Shown piece after piece: positions 7,589 to 17,409 of a stretch of DNA of 64,000 nt (positions are counted from its first letter, which is position 1; every line of letters starts with the position of its first letter). The notes beneath the pieces were generated by a model, which did not search any database, was not told the origin of the DNA, and was given only the letters and a program-made list of their open reading frames with translations. A program made the position numbers and the translations under genes. Origin of the DNA: RPQJ01 sp963748985 (GTDB lineage: Bacteria; Pseudomonadota; Gammaproteobacteria; Steroidobacterales; Steroidobacteraceae); the NCBI GenBank assembly GCA_963748985.1, contig CAVVKQ010000013.1, positions 93,792 through 157,791 on the forward strand. Reading direction: 5' to 3'.

Positions 7589-10500
7589 ATGCTCACCTTC
7601 AGCGGCGCTCCCGCGCTCTCGGATTTCCGGCTCGACAAGGTCCTGGCGGCCATCCGCGAACGGGTTGCGCACGTCGAATCGGTCGACACCCGGTACATCC
7701 ATCTGGTCGAGGTCTCGGCCCCGCTGACGGACGAACAGCGCGCCGTCGTCGAGGCGCTGCTGCGTTACGGCCCGTCGACCCAGGCGGGCGGCCAGTCGGG
7801 GGTACCCGCGGGCAAGTTGTTGCTGGTTGTGCCGCGCTTCGGCACCGTGTCGCCCTGGTCATCGAAGGCGACCGACATCGCCCACGTTTGCGGACTGGGC
7901 GCAGTCACTCGGATCGAGCGCGGCGTTGCGTATTACATCGTGTCTTCGCAGCCGCTGAACAAGGCCGACTACGCGCAGGTCTCTGCGGTAATCCACGACC
8001 GGATGACCGAGGATGTGCTCGATTCGATCGACGCTGCGGCGGGCCTGTTCGCGCACCATGCGCCGCAACCGCTCGCGACCGTGCCGGTGCTGGCGCAGGG
8101 TCGGGCAGCACTCGAGCGCGCCAATGCCGAACTCGGCCTGGCGCTGTCCGAGGACGAGATCGATTACCTGGTCGCCGCGTTTACCGGGCAGTTGCGGCGC
8201 GATCCGAGCGACGTCGAGCTCATGATGTTTGCGCAAGCCAACTCCGAACACTGCCGGCACAAGATCTTCAACGCGGACTGGATCGTCGACGGCAAGCGCA
8301 GCGAAAAATCGCTGTTCGGCATGATCCGCAACACGCATCGCGTCAGCCCCCAAGGCGTGCTCTCGGCATATCGCGACAACGCGGCCGTCATCGAAGGCTG
8401 GCCTGGCCGTCGCTGGTTCGCGCAGGCGGGTGACGGCAATTACGAGGGCTCGGACGAGCCCATCGACATCCTGATGAAGGTGGAGACGCACAATCACCCG
8501 ACGGCAATCTCGCCGTTCGCGGGCGCAGCCACCGGCTCGGGCGGCGAAATTCGTGACGAAGGCGCGACCGGCCGCGGCTCGAAGCCGAAGGCCGGTCTCG
8601 TCGGATTCTCGGTGTCGAACCTGCGCATCCCCGGCTTCGAGCAGCCCTGGGAGCAGGACTTCGGCAAGCCCGAGCGCATCGTGTCGGCGCTGCAGATCAT
8701 GCTCGAGGGGCCGATCGGCGCCGCCGCATTCAACAATGAGTTCGGCCGGCCCAATATCTACGGCTACTTCCGCACGTTCGAGCAAAGGGTCGAAACGCCC
8801 GGGCGTTCGCCCCTGCGGGGCTATCACAAGCCGATCATGATCGCGGGAGGTCTCGGCAACATTCGCCGTTCGCATGTCGAGAAGGCGCCCGTCGTTGCAG
8901 GCGCGAAGATCGTCGTGCTCGGTGGCCCGTCGATGCTGATCGGCCTCGGTGGCGGCGCCGCGTCGTCGATGGGCGCAGGTTCCAGCTCGGCGGACCTCGA
9001 TTTCGCATCGGTACAGCGCGGCAATCCTGAAATGCAACGTCGCGCGCAGGAAGTCATCGACGCCTGCTGGGCGATGGCTGACGACAACCCGATCCTGCTC
9101 ATCCACGACGTCGGTGCCGGCGGTCTCTCCAACGCGATTCCCGAATCAGTGCACTTCGGCACGACCGGTGGCCGCATCAACCTGCGCAAGATCCTGAGCG
9201 ACGAGCCTGGCATGTCGCCGCTCGAACTCTGGTGCAACGAATCGCAGGAGCGCTACGTGCTGGTGATTGCCGCGGAGCAGCTCCCCGCGTTTGGCGCGCT
9301 CTGCGATCGCGAGCGGTGCCCTTTCGCCGTGGTCGGCGACGTCACGGACGATGCGATCCTGCACGTGGACGATCCGCAGTTCGGCAATACGCCGGTCGAC
9401 ATGCCGCTCGAGACCCTGCTCGGCAAGCCCCCGAAAATGACGCGCGACGTAAAGCGCATGCCGCACGCCGGCGATGGGTTCTCGGCGCAGGACGTGACGG
9501 ACGTGCGTGAGGCCGCGTTGCGCGTGCTGAGCCTGCCGACCGTCGCGGACAAGACGTTCCTGATCACGATCGGTGACCGCTCGGTCGGCGGCATGATCAG
9601 CCGCGATCCGCTGGTCGGTCCGTGGCAGGTCGCAGTGAGCGACGTCGCGGTCACGGTCGCGGATTATTCCTCGACGCACGGCGAGGCGATGGCGATGGGT
9701 GAACGCACGCCGCTCGCGTTGCTCGATGCCGCAGCGTCGGGTCGCATGGCCGTCGCCGAATCCGTCACCAACATCATCGCGGCCGACATCCGACGCATCG
9801 AAGACATCCGGCTTTCGGCAAACTGGATGGCCGCCTGCGGCGAGCCGGGCGAGGACGCGGATCTCTATGACACCGTGCACGCGGTGGGCGAAGTATTCTG
9901 CCCCGCGCTGGGCATCGCAATTCCAGTCGGTAAGGACTCGCTGTCGATGAAGACGGCGTGGAACGGACCCGATGGCGTGCGCAAGGTCGTCTCGCCGGTT
10001 TCGCTGATCGTCTCGGCGTTCGCGCCGGTCGAGGACGTGCGCCGCACGCTCACGCCGCAGCTGCGACTCGATCGTGGCGCCACGCGCCTGCTGCTCGTCG
10101 ACCTGGGTGCCGGTCGCAATCGCCTGGGCGCTTCGTGCCTGGCGCAGGTCTATGGCCGCATCGGGGACGAAGCGCCGGACTGCGATGACGCCAGCCAATT
10201 GCGCGCATTCGTGGACGCGGTCATCCAGCTGCGACGAAATGGGCTGATACTCGCGTACCACGATCGTTCGGATGGCGGACTGTTCGCGACGCTGGCGGAA
10301 ATGGCCTTCGCCGGTCACTGCGGGCTCGACATCACGTTGGCGGCCGAGTGATTACGCTGCAGCTGTCGCCGAGCTCTTTGCGGAAGAACTGGGGGCGGTG
10401 CTGCAGGTCGAGACCTTGCGTCTCGCCGAAGTGCAGGCCGTGTTTGCTGGCGCGGGCCTGGGCTCGGTGGTGCGCGACCTTGGCACCGCCGAGGCGTTCG

Positions 10501-11507
10501 ATCGCATCGTCGTCGCCGACCGTCACGGCAAGTCGATGCTGGATACAACGCGCACCGAACTGCGTTCGGCGTGGTCCGAGACCAGCTACCGCCTGCAGTC
10601 GCTGCGCGACAATCCGGTCTGCGCGCACGAAGAGCGCGAGCAGGTCACGGATCCGAAGAACCCGGGCCTGTTTGCGACGCTCAGGTACGACCCGGCCGAG
10701 GACATCGCGGCTCCGTACGTACTGCGCGGTGCGCGACCCGAGATCGCGATCCTGCGCGAGCAGGGCGTGAACAGCCAACTGGAGATGGCCGCGGCTTTCG
10801 ATCGTGCCGGGTTCCGTCCGGCCGACGTGCACATGACCGACCTGATTGCGGGACGCACGCGGCTCGATCGCTTCAAGGGCGTGGTCGCCTGCGGCGGCTT
10901 TTCCTACGGCGACGTGCTCGGCGCCGGCGAGGGCTGGGCGAAATCGATCCTCTTCAACGCGGCGCTGCGCGAGCAGTTCGCTGCCTTCTTCGCGCGATCC
11001 GACAGCTTTGCGCTCGGCGTCTGCAATGGCTGCCAGATGCTGTCGACGCTGAAGGCGCTTATTCCTGGGGCCCATCACTGGCCGCGGTTCGTCCGCAATC
11101 GGTCTGAGCAGTTCGAGGGCCGCGTTGGCCTGGTCGAAGTCCTGTCGACACCCTCGATCTTCTTCAGCGGCATGGCGGGTTCGGTGCTGCCGATCGCCGT
11201 CGCACACGGCGAAGGGCGCGCGGAGTTCGTCAACGAGGCGGCAGAGCGCGACTGCATCCACGGCGGGCTGGTGAGCCTGCGCTGGGTGGACAATCACGGC
11301 AAGGTTGCTGCGACGTACCCGTCGAACCCGAACGGATCGCCCGCCGGCATCACCGGGCTGACGACGCCGGACGGGCGCGTGACGATCCTGATGCCGCACC
11401 CCGAGCGCGTGTATCGCACGGTGCAGAACTCGTGGCACCCGGAAGACTGGGGCGAAGACGGCGGCTGGATGCGGATGTTCCGCAATGCTCGCGTCTGGGT
11501 GGACTGA
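7589..11507 (+). CDS. purL: Phosphoribosylformylglycinamidine synthase (FGAM synthase), apparent frameshift
   Basis: PurL converts FGAR, glutamine and ATP to FGAM in de novo purine synthesis. The first ~920 codons encode the N-terminal and duplicated synthetase domains (HNHPTAISPF, GGLSNAIPESV, AYHDRSDGGLFATLAEMAFA). The frame then stops at TGA 10349-10351, while the expected continuation (AELFAEELGAVLQVE...) is in the +1 frame. That frame carries a complete class I glutaminase domain with the catalytic cysteine in GVCNGCQM and the His/Glu pair in MPHPERV. Removing one base near 10335-10350 gives a normal ~1305-residue protein. Nothing else is degraded, so an indel error is likelier than a real knockout. 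Start ATG 7589 fits the family N-terminus. Confidence 0.93.
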
Positions 11508-11510
11508 GGA

Positions 11511-11627
11511 AGGGGTTAGGGGATAGGGGTTAGGGGTTAGTCGGAGGGGCTGCTGTGGCGTCCAGTACGCCTGCACCGCCGACTAATCCCTTCCCCAACC
11601 TCCTAACCCCTAACCCCTAACCCCTAG
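11511..11627. repeat. G-rich heptamer inverted repeat, copy A (both arms)
   Basis: Left arm 11511-11545 consists of GGGGTTA/GGGGATA heptamers ending in GTCGGA. Right arm 11579-11627 starts CCGAC and continues with CCCCTAA units. The loop between them is about 33 bases. It fills the whole gap between the convergent purL and the gene at 11624-12340, and the TAG stop of the latter lies in the right arm. The array could fold as a long hairpin and might also serve as a bidirectional terminator. Confidence 0.85.
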
Positions 11628-12340
11628 TCACTTCTGGCGGCGCGCCCGATCGGCGTGATCTTGTCGAGCGTTTCGTCGGCGAAGAACTTCCGCACCATCA
11701 TTGCCTGCTGCAGCTTGCCCTTGCGCACGTAGGCCTGATACAGCATGTCCTTGACGAGTTCGAGCAGCACGCCGGCCTCGTTCGCGCCCAGTTCAGGCCA
11801 CTGCGGCGAGGGATCCGCATCGCTGCTGAACAACACTTTTTTCACGATGCTGAACGTTTCGTTGTCGATCTCGGCCATCTCGCGTGCTTCGCGAGCCTGC
11901 TCGAAGATGCGCAGCCTGCCGTTTTCGCCGAGGTCCTGGAATGCCCCCTGTGCCGTGCGTCGGCACATCGAAGCGAAGGCGTTGAAGTGGCCCGACGAAT
12001 AACAGCCGAGAGCCTCGCGGAACAGGCGCTCGACGTTCTCGGGCAGGTAGGTGAAGTTGAACTTCTCCTTCGCGCGCTCGAGCTCGACGAAGTTGTTCGC
12101 GAATTCGACGCGATTGGCCGCGTACATCTTGACGGCGAACTTGAGAAAGATCGGCGCGCTGCACGAATCACAGCGATAGACGATGCCCACGTGGTTGGGG
12201 CGGCTCGCGATGAGCTCGGAGTACTGCGGGATCGAGACCGCAGTGATGTGTGAATACACCTGGCAGTGCGGGCACGACAGGGCCAGGCTGCGTTCCTGGT
12301 CGTCGTGCAGCCGACTATTGGAATCGACGTAGACGGACAT
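11624..12340 (-). CDS. Unknown protein with zinc ribbon and DUF4145-like helical region
   Basis: The 238-residue protein has CPHC (Cys23, Cys26) and CDSC (Cys57, Cys60), spaced as a treble-clef or zinc-ribbon pair. A helical segment from about residue 95 (RLFREALGCYSSGHFNAFASMCRRTAQGAFQDLG) has the pattern of DUF4145, a domain seen in varied proteins including some defence proteins. No catalytic motif is recognisable and no function is assigned. It is the last gene of the minus-strand group ettA-hutH-12347-11624, 6 bases after its upstream neighbour. Its TAG stop is contributed by the heptamer repeat. Confidence 0.7.
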   Translation of the reverse strand: MSVYVDSNSRLHDDQERSLALSCPHCQVYSHITAVSIPQYSELIASRPNHVGIVYRCDSCSAPIFLKFAVKMYAANRVEFANNFVELERAKEKFNFTYLPENVERLFREALGCYSSGHFNAFASMCRRTAQGAFQDLGENGRLRIFEQAREAREMAEIDNETFSIVKKVLFSSDADPSPQWPELGANEAGVLLELVKDMLYQAYVRKGKLQQAMMVRKFFADETLDKITPIGRAARSD

Positions 12341-12346
12341 CGTTGC

Positions 12347-13087
12347 TCAGCCCTTGGTCCGAATCTTGTCGCCTCCAGTGTAGCGCATCGCCTTTGCGGC
12401 CGCTTCGTTTGCCGGGCGCGCGTCGAGCACGGCCTCGGCCTGGCCCGGTACCCTGGTCATGGAAACTTCGAACCGGGCACCGCCCGCCAGCGGCCGCCAG
12501 GGTCCGTAGGCGTGGCGGGCGTCGACGTGAGCTTTCCACCCTGAATCCGTCCGCGCCTGCGCCCAGATGTCTTCGCCCGCTTCTTCCTCGTCGCTCAGGG
12601 CAAAACTGGCGGGGACGAGGCGGGTAGCAGCGGGTTCGGCCGCGGAAGCCGCAGCGGGCGTCGGCGTGGCAGCCGGTTCCGTGCGCAGGTAACGGCCGCT
12701 CAGCCGGTCCAGTCTGAAGCTGTCCGGCAACCCCAGCTGCGCGGCAACGCCGGTCCAGACCAGCGTGCGCACGTCGAGGCGCCATTCGTCGCCGGACATC
12801 TCGAACACCTGCATGTGGCCCGCGGGAAGCCGGGTGAGCGTGACTCGATAGGCGCTGGGCCCGGTCCGTTCGCAATGGACCTGTGCGATGAGGGCCTTGG
12901 GCTGCATCGACTCGTAGGTCTGCAGATGCAGGACAGGCGGCCAGAGTCGATGGGCGACGAGCAGGAGCAGGACCGCAACCGCAAGGTTGCCGGCAGCGGC
13001 CCATGGCCGGTGCGCGAGCCAGCGGCTCAGGCTCAGGAGCAGGGCCAGCAGGCCGAAGGCGACGCAGAGCGCGATGACCCCCAGCAT
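12347..13087 (-). CDS. Unknown membrane-anchored protein
   Basis: The 246-residue protein opens with two hydrophobic segments (about residues 1-22 and 31-46, LAVAVLLLLVAHRLW). A globular part without cysteine pairs or obvious catalytic residues follows, interrupted by an Ala/Pro-rich linker near residues 138-158. Similar two-segment proteins in related genomes are sometimes labelled efflux pump, but nothing here supports transport. It lies 12 bases after hutH and 6 bases before the zinc-ribbon gene, so it is probably cotranscribed with them. The ATG at 13087 is the first start and is kept. Confidence 0.65.
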   Translation of the reverse strand: MLGVIALCVAFGLLALLLSLSRWLAHRPWAAAGNLAVAVLLLLVAHRLWPPVLHLQTYESMQPKALIAQVHCERTGPSAYRVTLTRLPAGHMQVFEMSGDEWRLDVRTLVWTGVAAQLGLPDSFRLDRLSGRYLRTEPAATPTPAAASAAEPAATRLVPASFALSDEEEAGEDIWAQARTDSGWKAHVDARHAYGPWRPLAGGARFEVSMTRVPGQAEAVLDARPANEAAAKAMRYTGGDKIRTKG

Positions 13088-13099
13088 GCCGGCTTGCGC

Positions 13100-14638
13100 T
13101 CAGCCGGCCGGAATGAGCGAGGTGAGCTCGCCCGAGTCGACGAGACGGGCGAGGTTGGCGATGTCGCGATCGAGTCGATGGTCGTCCGGCTGGTACGACA
13201 CGTGTGTTCGCACCGCGGCATGCACGCGCTGCAGTTCCGCCGTCGTGGTGAGCGGGCGCAGCGAGTCGAGCGCATGAGCGGCGGCGAGCAATTCGATGCC
13301 CAGCACGCGCGCCGTGTTGTCGCAGATCCTGGCGAGCTTGCGGCCCGCCCACGGCGCCATGCTCACGTGGTCCTCCTGGCCCGCCGACGTCGGCAGGCTG
13401 TCCACCGAGGCCGGGTGCGCGTACGTCTTGTTCTCCGAGACCAGCGCGGCTGCCGTGACGTGCGCGATCATGAAGCCCGACTCGAGCCCGGGTTCGGTCG
13501 TGAGGAACATGTTGAGGTTCGGGTTCACGCGACGGTCGAGCAGGTCGATGCGTCGCTCGGATGTGCTGGCGAGCTCCGCGACGGCGATCGCGAGGAAATC
13601 ACTGATGAACCCGATCGGCTCAGCATGGAAGTTGCCGCCGGAGAGCACGTCGTCGCCGAAGATCAGCGGGTTGTCGGAGACGCCATTGATGGCCGCGCCC
13701 AGCACGTCGCGTGCGTGGCACACCGTATGTTCGACGGCGCCGAACACCTGCGGCATGCAGCGCACCGCGTAAGGGTCCTGCACACGCTCGCAGTTCTCGT
13801 GGCTGCGACGGATCTCGCTGTCGGAATCGAGCAATGAGCGGATGCGCCGCGCGGCGTCGATCTGTCCCGGCAGGCGGCTCGCCTGCTGGATGCGGTCGTC
13901 GAACGGCACGTGGCTGCCGGCGAGACCTTCCACCGTCATCGCGCAGCAGATCACCGAGGCGTCGAGCAGCGACTCGGCGCGGAACAGGCCGTCGAGGGCG
14001 AGCGACAGGCTCAGCTGCGTGCCGTTCAGCAACGCCAGGCCTTCCTTCGCCTGCAGTTCGAGCGGCTCGACGCCGGCCGCGTGCAGCACATCGATGCCAG
14101 TGAGGGTCCGCCGGTCTGCGGTGGCGGCCGCAGTCGGCTCCGTCGCTTCTCCCTCGCCGATCAGTGCCAGCGCCAGGTGCGCCAGGGGCGCAAGATCGCC
14201 AGAGGCGCCGACGGAACCTTGCGCGGGAATCACCGGCAGCACATCGGTATTGAGCAGGGCGAGGAGGGTATCGACGACGAGCGGGCGCACGCCGGAGAAA
14301 CCAGCCGCCAGGTTGTTCGCCTTGAGCAGCAGCATGCGTCGTACCAGCGCGGCCGCGAGCGGTTCGCCCACGCCGCACGCATGGCTGCGAACGAGGTTCA
14401 GCTGCAGTTTCCGGGTCTTCTGCGCAGGAATGACGCGGTTGGCAAACGCGCCGAAGCCCGTGTTGATGCCGTACGCGGTTCGCCCTGAAGCGACCGTCGC
14501 GACGACGGTGGCCTCGGACTCCCGCATGCATGCGCGAGCCGTACCCGCCAGCTCGACCACCGGGCGCTCCCGTTCGAACCGCCGCAGCTGTTCGAGCGTG
14601 AGCGAGGCACCGTCAATGGTGAGCCTGGGTTTACGCAT
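13100..14638 (-). CDS. hutH: Histidine ammonia-lyase
   Basis: HutH eliminates ammonia from L-histidine to give urocanate. The 512-residue protein has the MIO-forming tripeptide Ala145-Ser146-Gly147 in GSVGASGDLAPLAH. The selectivity-loop residues Ser85-His86 (LVRSHACGVGEPL) favour histidine over tyrosine or phenylalanine. The C-terminal tail contains the usual HAEPIGF-type and QEDHVSM motifs. Start ATG 14638 overlaps the end of ettA by 8 bases. The open frame runs further upstream without homology. No hutU, hutI or hutC is present, so either the rest of the pathway is elsewhere or this lyase serves another role. Other MIO lyases cannot be fully excluded. Confidence 0.9.
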   Translation of the reverse strand: MRKPRLTIDGASLTLEQLRRFERERPVVELAGTARACMRESEATVVATVASGRTAYGINTGFGAFANRVIPAQKTRKLQLNLVRSHACGVGEPLAAALVRRMLLLKANNLAAGFSGVRPLVVDTLLALLNTDVLPVIPAQGSVGASGDLAPLAHLALALIGEGEATEPTAAATADRRTLTGIDVLHAAGVEPLELQAKEGLALLNGTQLSLSLALDGLFRAESLLDASVICCAMTVEGLAGSHVPFDDRIQQASRLPGQIDAARRIRSLLDSDSEIRRSHENCERVQDPYAVRCMPQVFGAVEHTVCHARDVLGAAINGVSDNPLIFGDDVLSGGNFHAEPIGFISDFLAIAVAELASTSERRIDLLDRRVNPNLNMFLTTEPGLESGFMIAHVTAAALVSENKTYAHPASVDSLPTSAGQEDHVSMAPWAGRKLARICDNTARVLGIELLAAAHALDSLRPLTTTAELQRVHAAVRTHVSYQPDDHRLDRDIANLARLVDSGELTSLIPAG

Positions 14639-16298
14639 GCAGGCTGCGATAGCGCATGCGGTGCGGTTCGTCGGCTTCGTCGCCGCGGCGCTTCCTGAGG
14701 TCGTCCACGTATTCCGAATAGTTGCCCTCGAACCAGACCACTTCGCTGTTGCCCTCAAAGGCGAGGATGTGCGTTGCGATGCGGTCGAGGAACCAGCGAT
14801 CGTGCGAGATGACGACGGCGCAACCAGGGAAGCTCAGCAACGCTTCTTCCAGCGCGCGCAGCGTTTCGATGTCGAGGTCGTTGGTCGGTTCGTCGAGCAG
14901 GATGACGTTGCCGCCTTCCTTCAGCACCTTCGCGAGGTGCACCCGGTTGCGTTCACCCCCCGACAGCTCGCCGATGGTCTGCTGCTGTTGTGCGCCACGG
15001 AAATTGAAGCGGCCGACGTACGCGCGCGACGGCGTTTCGTAGTTGCCGACCTTGATCATGTCGAGGCCGTTCGAGATTTCCGCGAACACGGTCTTCCTGT
15101 CGTCGAGCGACTGGCGCGACTGGTCGACATACGCCAGTTGCACCGATGGCCCGACGCGGAGTTCGCCGCCATCGGCGGCTTCCTGGCCGGTGATGATGCG
15201 GAACAGGGTGGTCTTGCCGGCGCCGTTCGGGCCGATGATGCCCACGATGCCGCCTTGCGGCAGGTTGAAGTTGAGGTTGTCGAACAGCAGTTTTTCGCCG
15301 TACGACTTCGCGAGCCCCCGGGCTTCAACCACGAGTTCGCCGAGGCGCGGTCCGGGCGGAATGTAGATCTCGTTGGTCTCGTTGCGTTCCTGGAAGTCGC
15401 GCGACTGCAGTTCCTCGAACCGCTGCATGCGCGCCTTGCTCTTGGCCTGGCGGGCCTTCGGGTTCTGGCGGACCCACTCGAGTTCGCGCGCGAGCATTTT
15501 CTTGAGCGCGCCTTGCTGCTGCTCTTCGACCTTGAGCCGGGCTTCCTTCTGCTCGAGCCAGGACGAGTAATTGCCCTGCCACGGGATGCCGTGGCCACGG
15601 TCCAGCTCGAGGATCCAGCCCGCGACGTTGTCGAGGAAGTAGCGATCGTGGGTCACCGCGATGACGGTGCCCGGGTACTGCTCGAGGTAGTGCTCGAGCC
15701 AGCGCACCGATTCGGCGTCGAGGTGGTTCGTCGGCTCATCGAGCAGCAGCATGTCGGGCTTCGACAGCAGCAACTGGCAGAGTGCGACGCGGCGGCGTTC
15801 ACCGCCCGAGATCTTCGTGACGTCCGCGTCCCACGGGGGCAGGCGCAGTGCGTCGGCCGCAACTTCGAGCTGGCGGTCGAGGTTGTGGCCGTCGGTCGCC
15901 TGGATGATGGCTTCGAGCCGCGCCTGTTCGGCGGCGATCCTGTCAAAGTCGGCATCGGGTTCGGCGTACGCGGCATATACGGCGTCGAGCCCGGCCAGCG
16001 CATCCTTGATATGGGCGACGGCAACTTCGACGTTGCCCCGGACGTCCTTGGTGGCGTCGAGCTGTGGTTCCTGCGGCAGGAAGCCGATGTTGATGCCGGG
16101 CTGCGGCCGCGCTTCGCCTTCGAATTCCTTGTCGATGCCCGCCATGATCCTGAGCAGCGTGGACTTGCCGGATCCGTTCAAGCCGAGCACGCCGATCTTG
16201 GCGCCCGGGAAAAAGCTCAGGGAGATGTCGCGAAGGATGACCCGCTTCGGGGGTACGACCTTGCCGACGCGATTCATCGTGTAAATGAACTGTGCCAT
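14631..16298 (-). CDS. ettA: Energy-dependent translational throttle protein EttA (ABC-F ATPase)
   Basis: EttA is a cytosolic ABC-F protein that binds the ribosomal E site and gates the first peptide bond according to ADP/ATP. The protein has the family's usual 555 residues and the typical start MAQFIYTMNRVGKVVPPKR. It has two ATPase domains: Walker A GLNGSGKS (39-46) with signature SGGERRR and DEPTNHLD, then GPNGAGKT with LSGGERNR and DEPTNDLD. A charged arm/linker lies between them. The open frame begins earlier, but homology starts at ATG 16298. The stop overlaps the hutH start. Confidence 0.95.
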   Translation of the reverse strand: MAQFIYTMNRVGKVVPPKRVILRDISLSFFPGAKIGVLGLNGSGKSTLLRIMAGIDKEFEGEARPQPGINIGFLPQEPQLDATKDVRGNVEVAVAHIKDALAGLDAVYAAYAEPDADFDRIAAEQARLEAIIQATDGHNLDRQLEVAADALRLPPWDADVTKISGGERRRVALCQLLLSKPDMLLLDEPTNHLDAESVRWLEHYLEQYPGTVIAVTHDRYFLDNVAGWILELDRGHGIPWQGNYSSWLEQKEARLKVEEQQQGALKKMLARELEWVRQNPKARQAKSKARMQRFEELQSRDFQERNETNEIYIPPGPRLGELVVEARGLAKSYGEKLLFDNLNFNLPQGGIVGIIGPNGAGKTTLFRIITGQEAADGGELRVGPSVQLAYVDQSRQSLDDRKTVFAEISNGLDMIKVGNYETPSRAYVGRFNFRGAQQQQTIGELSGGERNRVHLAKVLKEGGNVILLDEPTNDLDIETLRALEEALLSFPGCAVVISHDRWFLDRIATHILAFEGNSEVVWFEGNYSEYVDDLRKRRGDEADEPHRMRYRSLHA

Positions 16299-16434
16299 TG
16301 GGAGGGATTGCGCTCGTCGTCCGGCGGACTCGAAAAAGGTCGGCAATTATCGGTCACCCGGGGCGTTGGACGCTACCGTTGCGAAATGGGTGCTGCTAGG
16401 CTTGACTCCAATCCGTTGCAGGGGCCCACGCCGC

Positions 16435-17409
16435 TTGACGCAGACCGATCCGCAGCCACTGCCGGTGCTGATGGTGGCCAGTGACGGCCTGGGCCGTTAT
16501 GGCTTCGGCGACGGCCATCCCTTCGGGCCTGATCGGCAGGAGGCTTTCCTGCGCGAGATGCGACGCAGCTCCGCCTACCTGCGGTTGCGCATCGTCGATC
16601 CGCGCGTGGCCGAGCGCGACGAGCTGGAATCGTTTCATCGCAGCGAGTACGTGGACCTCGTCGTCCAGAAATCCGCGGCAGGCCGCGGCTACCTCGACGT
16701 CGGCGACACGCCGGCCTCGAAGGGCATCTTCGAGGCGTCCAGCCTGGTCGTGGGCGGCACGGTGCTGGCTGTCGAAGAAATCATGGGTGGCCGCGCGCGA
16801 CGCGGGTTCATTCCCATCGCGGGCCTGCACCACGCTTCCCGTGGTCATGCCGCCGGCTTCTGCGTGTTCAACGATTGCGGCATCGTCATCGAGTTGCTGC
16901 GCAAACGACATGGCCTGCGTCGCATCGCCTACGTCGACATCGACGCGCACCATGGCGACGGCGTGTTCTACGCGTTTGAATCAGATCCGGACGCGCTCTT
17001 TGCGGACATCCACGAGGATGGACGGTACCTGTATCCGGGCACCGGTGCTGCGGAGGAGACCGGCAAAGGCAGCGCGGCCGGCACGAAGCTCAACTTGCCG
17101 GTGCCGCCGGGCGCCGGCGACGAAGACTTTCACCGCGAGTGGCTGAAAATCGAAGAGTACCTGCGGCAGGCGCAACCGGAGTTCATCCTGCTCCAGTGCG
17201 GTGCCGACAGCCTGGAAGGCGATCCCATCACGCATCTCGCATTCAGCGAGGAAGCGCACGCACACGCGGCCGCGTCCGTGTGCCGCATCGCGGATGAAAT
17301 CGGGCACGGTCGCGTGCTCGCGATGGGTGGCGGTGGGTACAACCGGCAGAACCTCGCTCGCGCGTGGACGCGAGTGGTCGAGGCCCTTGTCGCGAGCCAG
17401 CTTCCCTAG
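16435..17409 (+). CDS. Histone deacetylase-superfamily (AcuC/acetylpolyamine amidohydrolase-like) protein
   Basis: This zinc-dependent deacetylase-fold protein carries GLHHASRGHAAGF with the tandem active-site histidines, the metal-binding DIDAHHGDG and a C-terminal MGGGGYN. Bacterial members remove acetyl groups from small molecules or proteins, and the substrate is not predictable here. I choose the TTG at 16435, which follows AGGGGC at a normal distance and gives a 324-residue protein. An ATG at 16471 lies just before the first conserved block (SDGLGRYGFGDGHP) and is the alternative. The open frame before 16435 overlaps the ettA promoter region and has no homology. Its TAG shares a CTAG with the stop of the convergent cytochrome gene. 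Confidence 0.85.
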   Translation: MTQTDPQPLPVLMVASDGLGRYGFGDGHPFGPDRQEAFLREMRRSSAYLRLRIVDPRVAERDELESFHRSEYVDLVVQKSAAGRGYLDVGDTPASKGIFEASSLVVGGTVLAVEEIMGGRARRGFIPIAGLHHASRGHAAGFCVFNDCGIVIELLRKRHGLRRIAYVDIDAHHGDGVFYAFESDPDALFADIHEDGRYLYPGTGAAEETGKGSAAGTKLNLPVPPGAGDEDFHREWLKIEEYLRQAQPEFILLQCGADSLEGDPITHLAFSEEAHAHAAASVCRIADEIGHGRVLAMGGGGYNRQNLARAWTRVVEALVASQLP

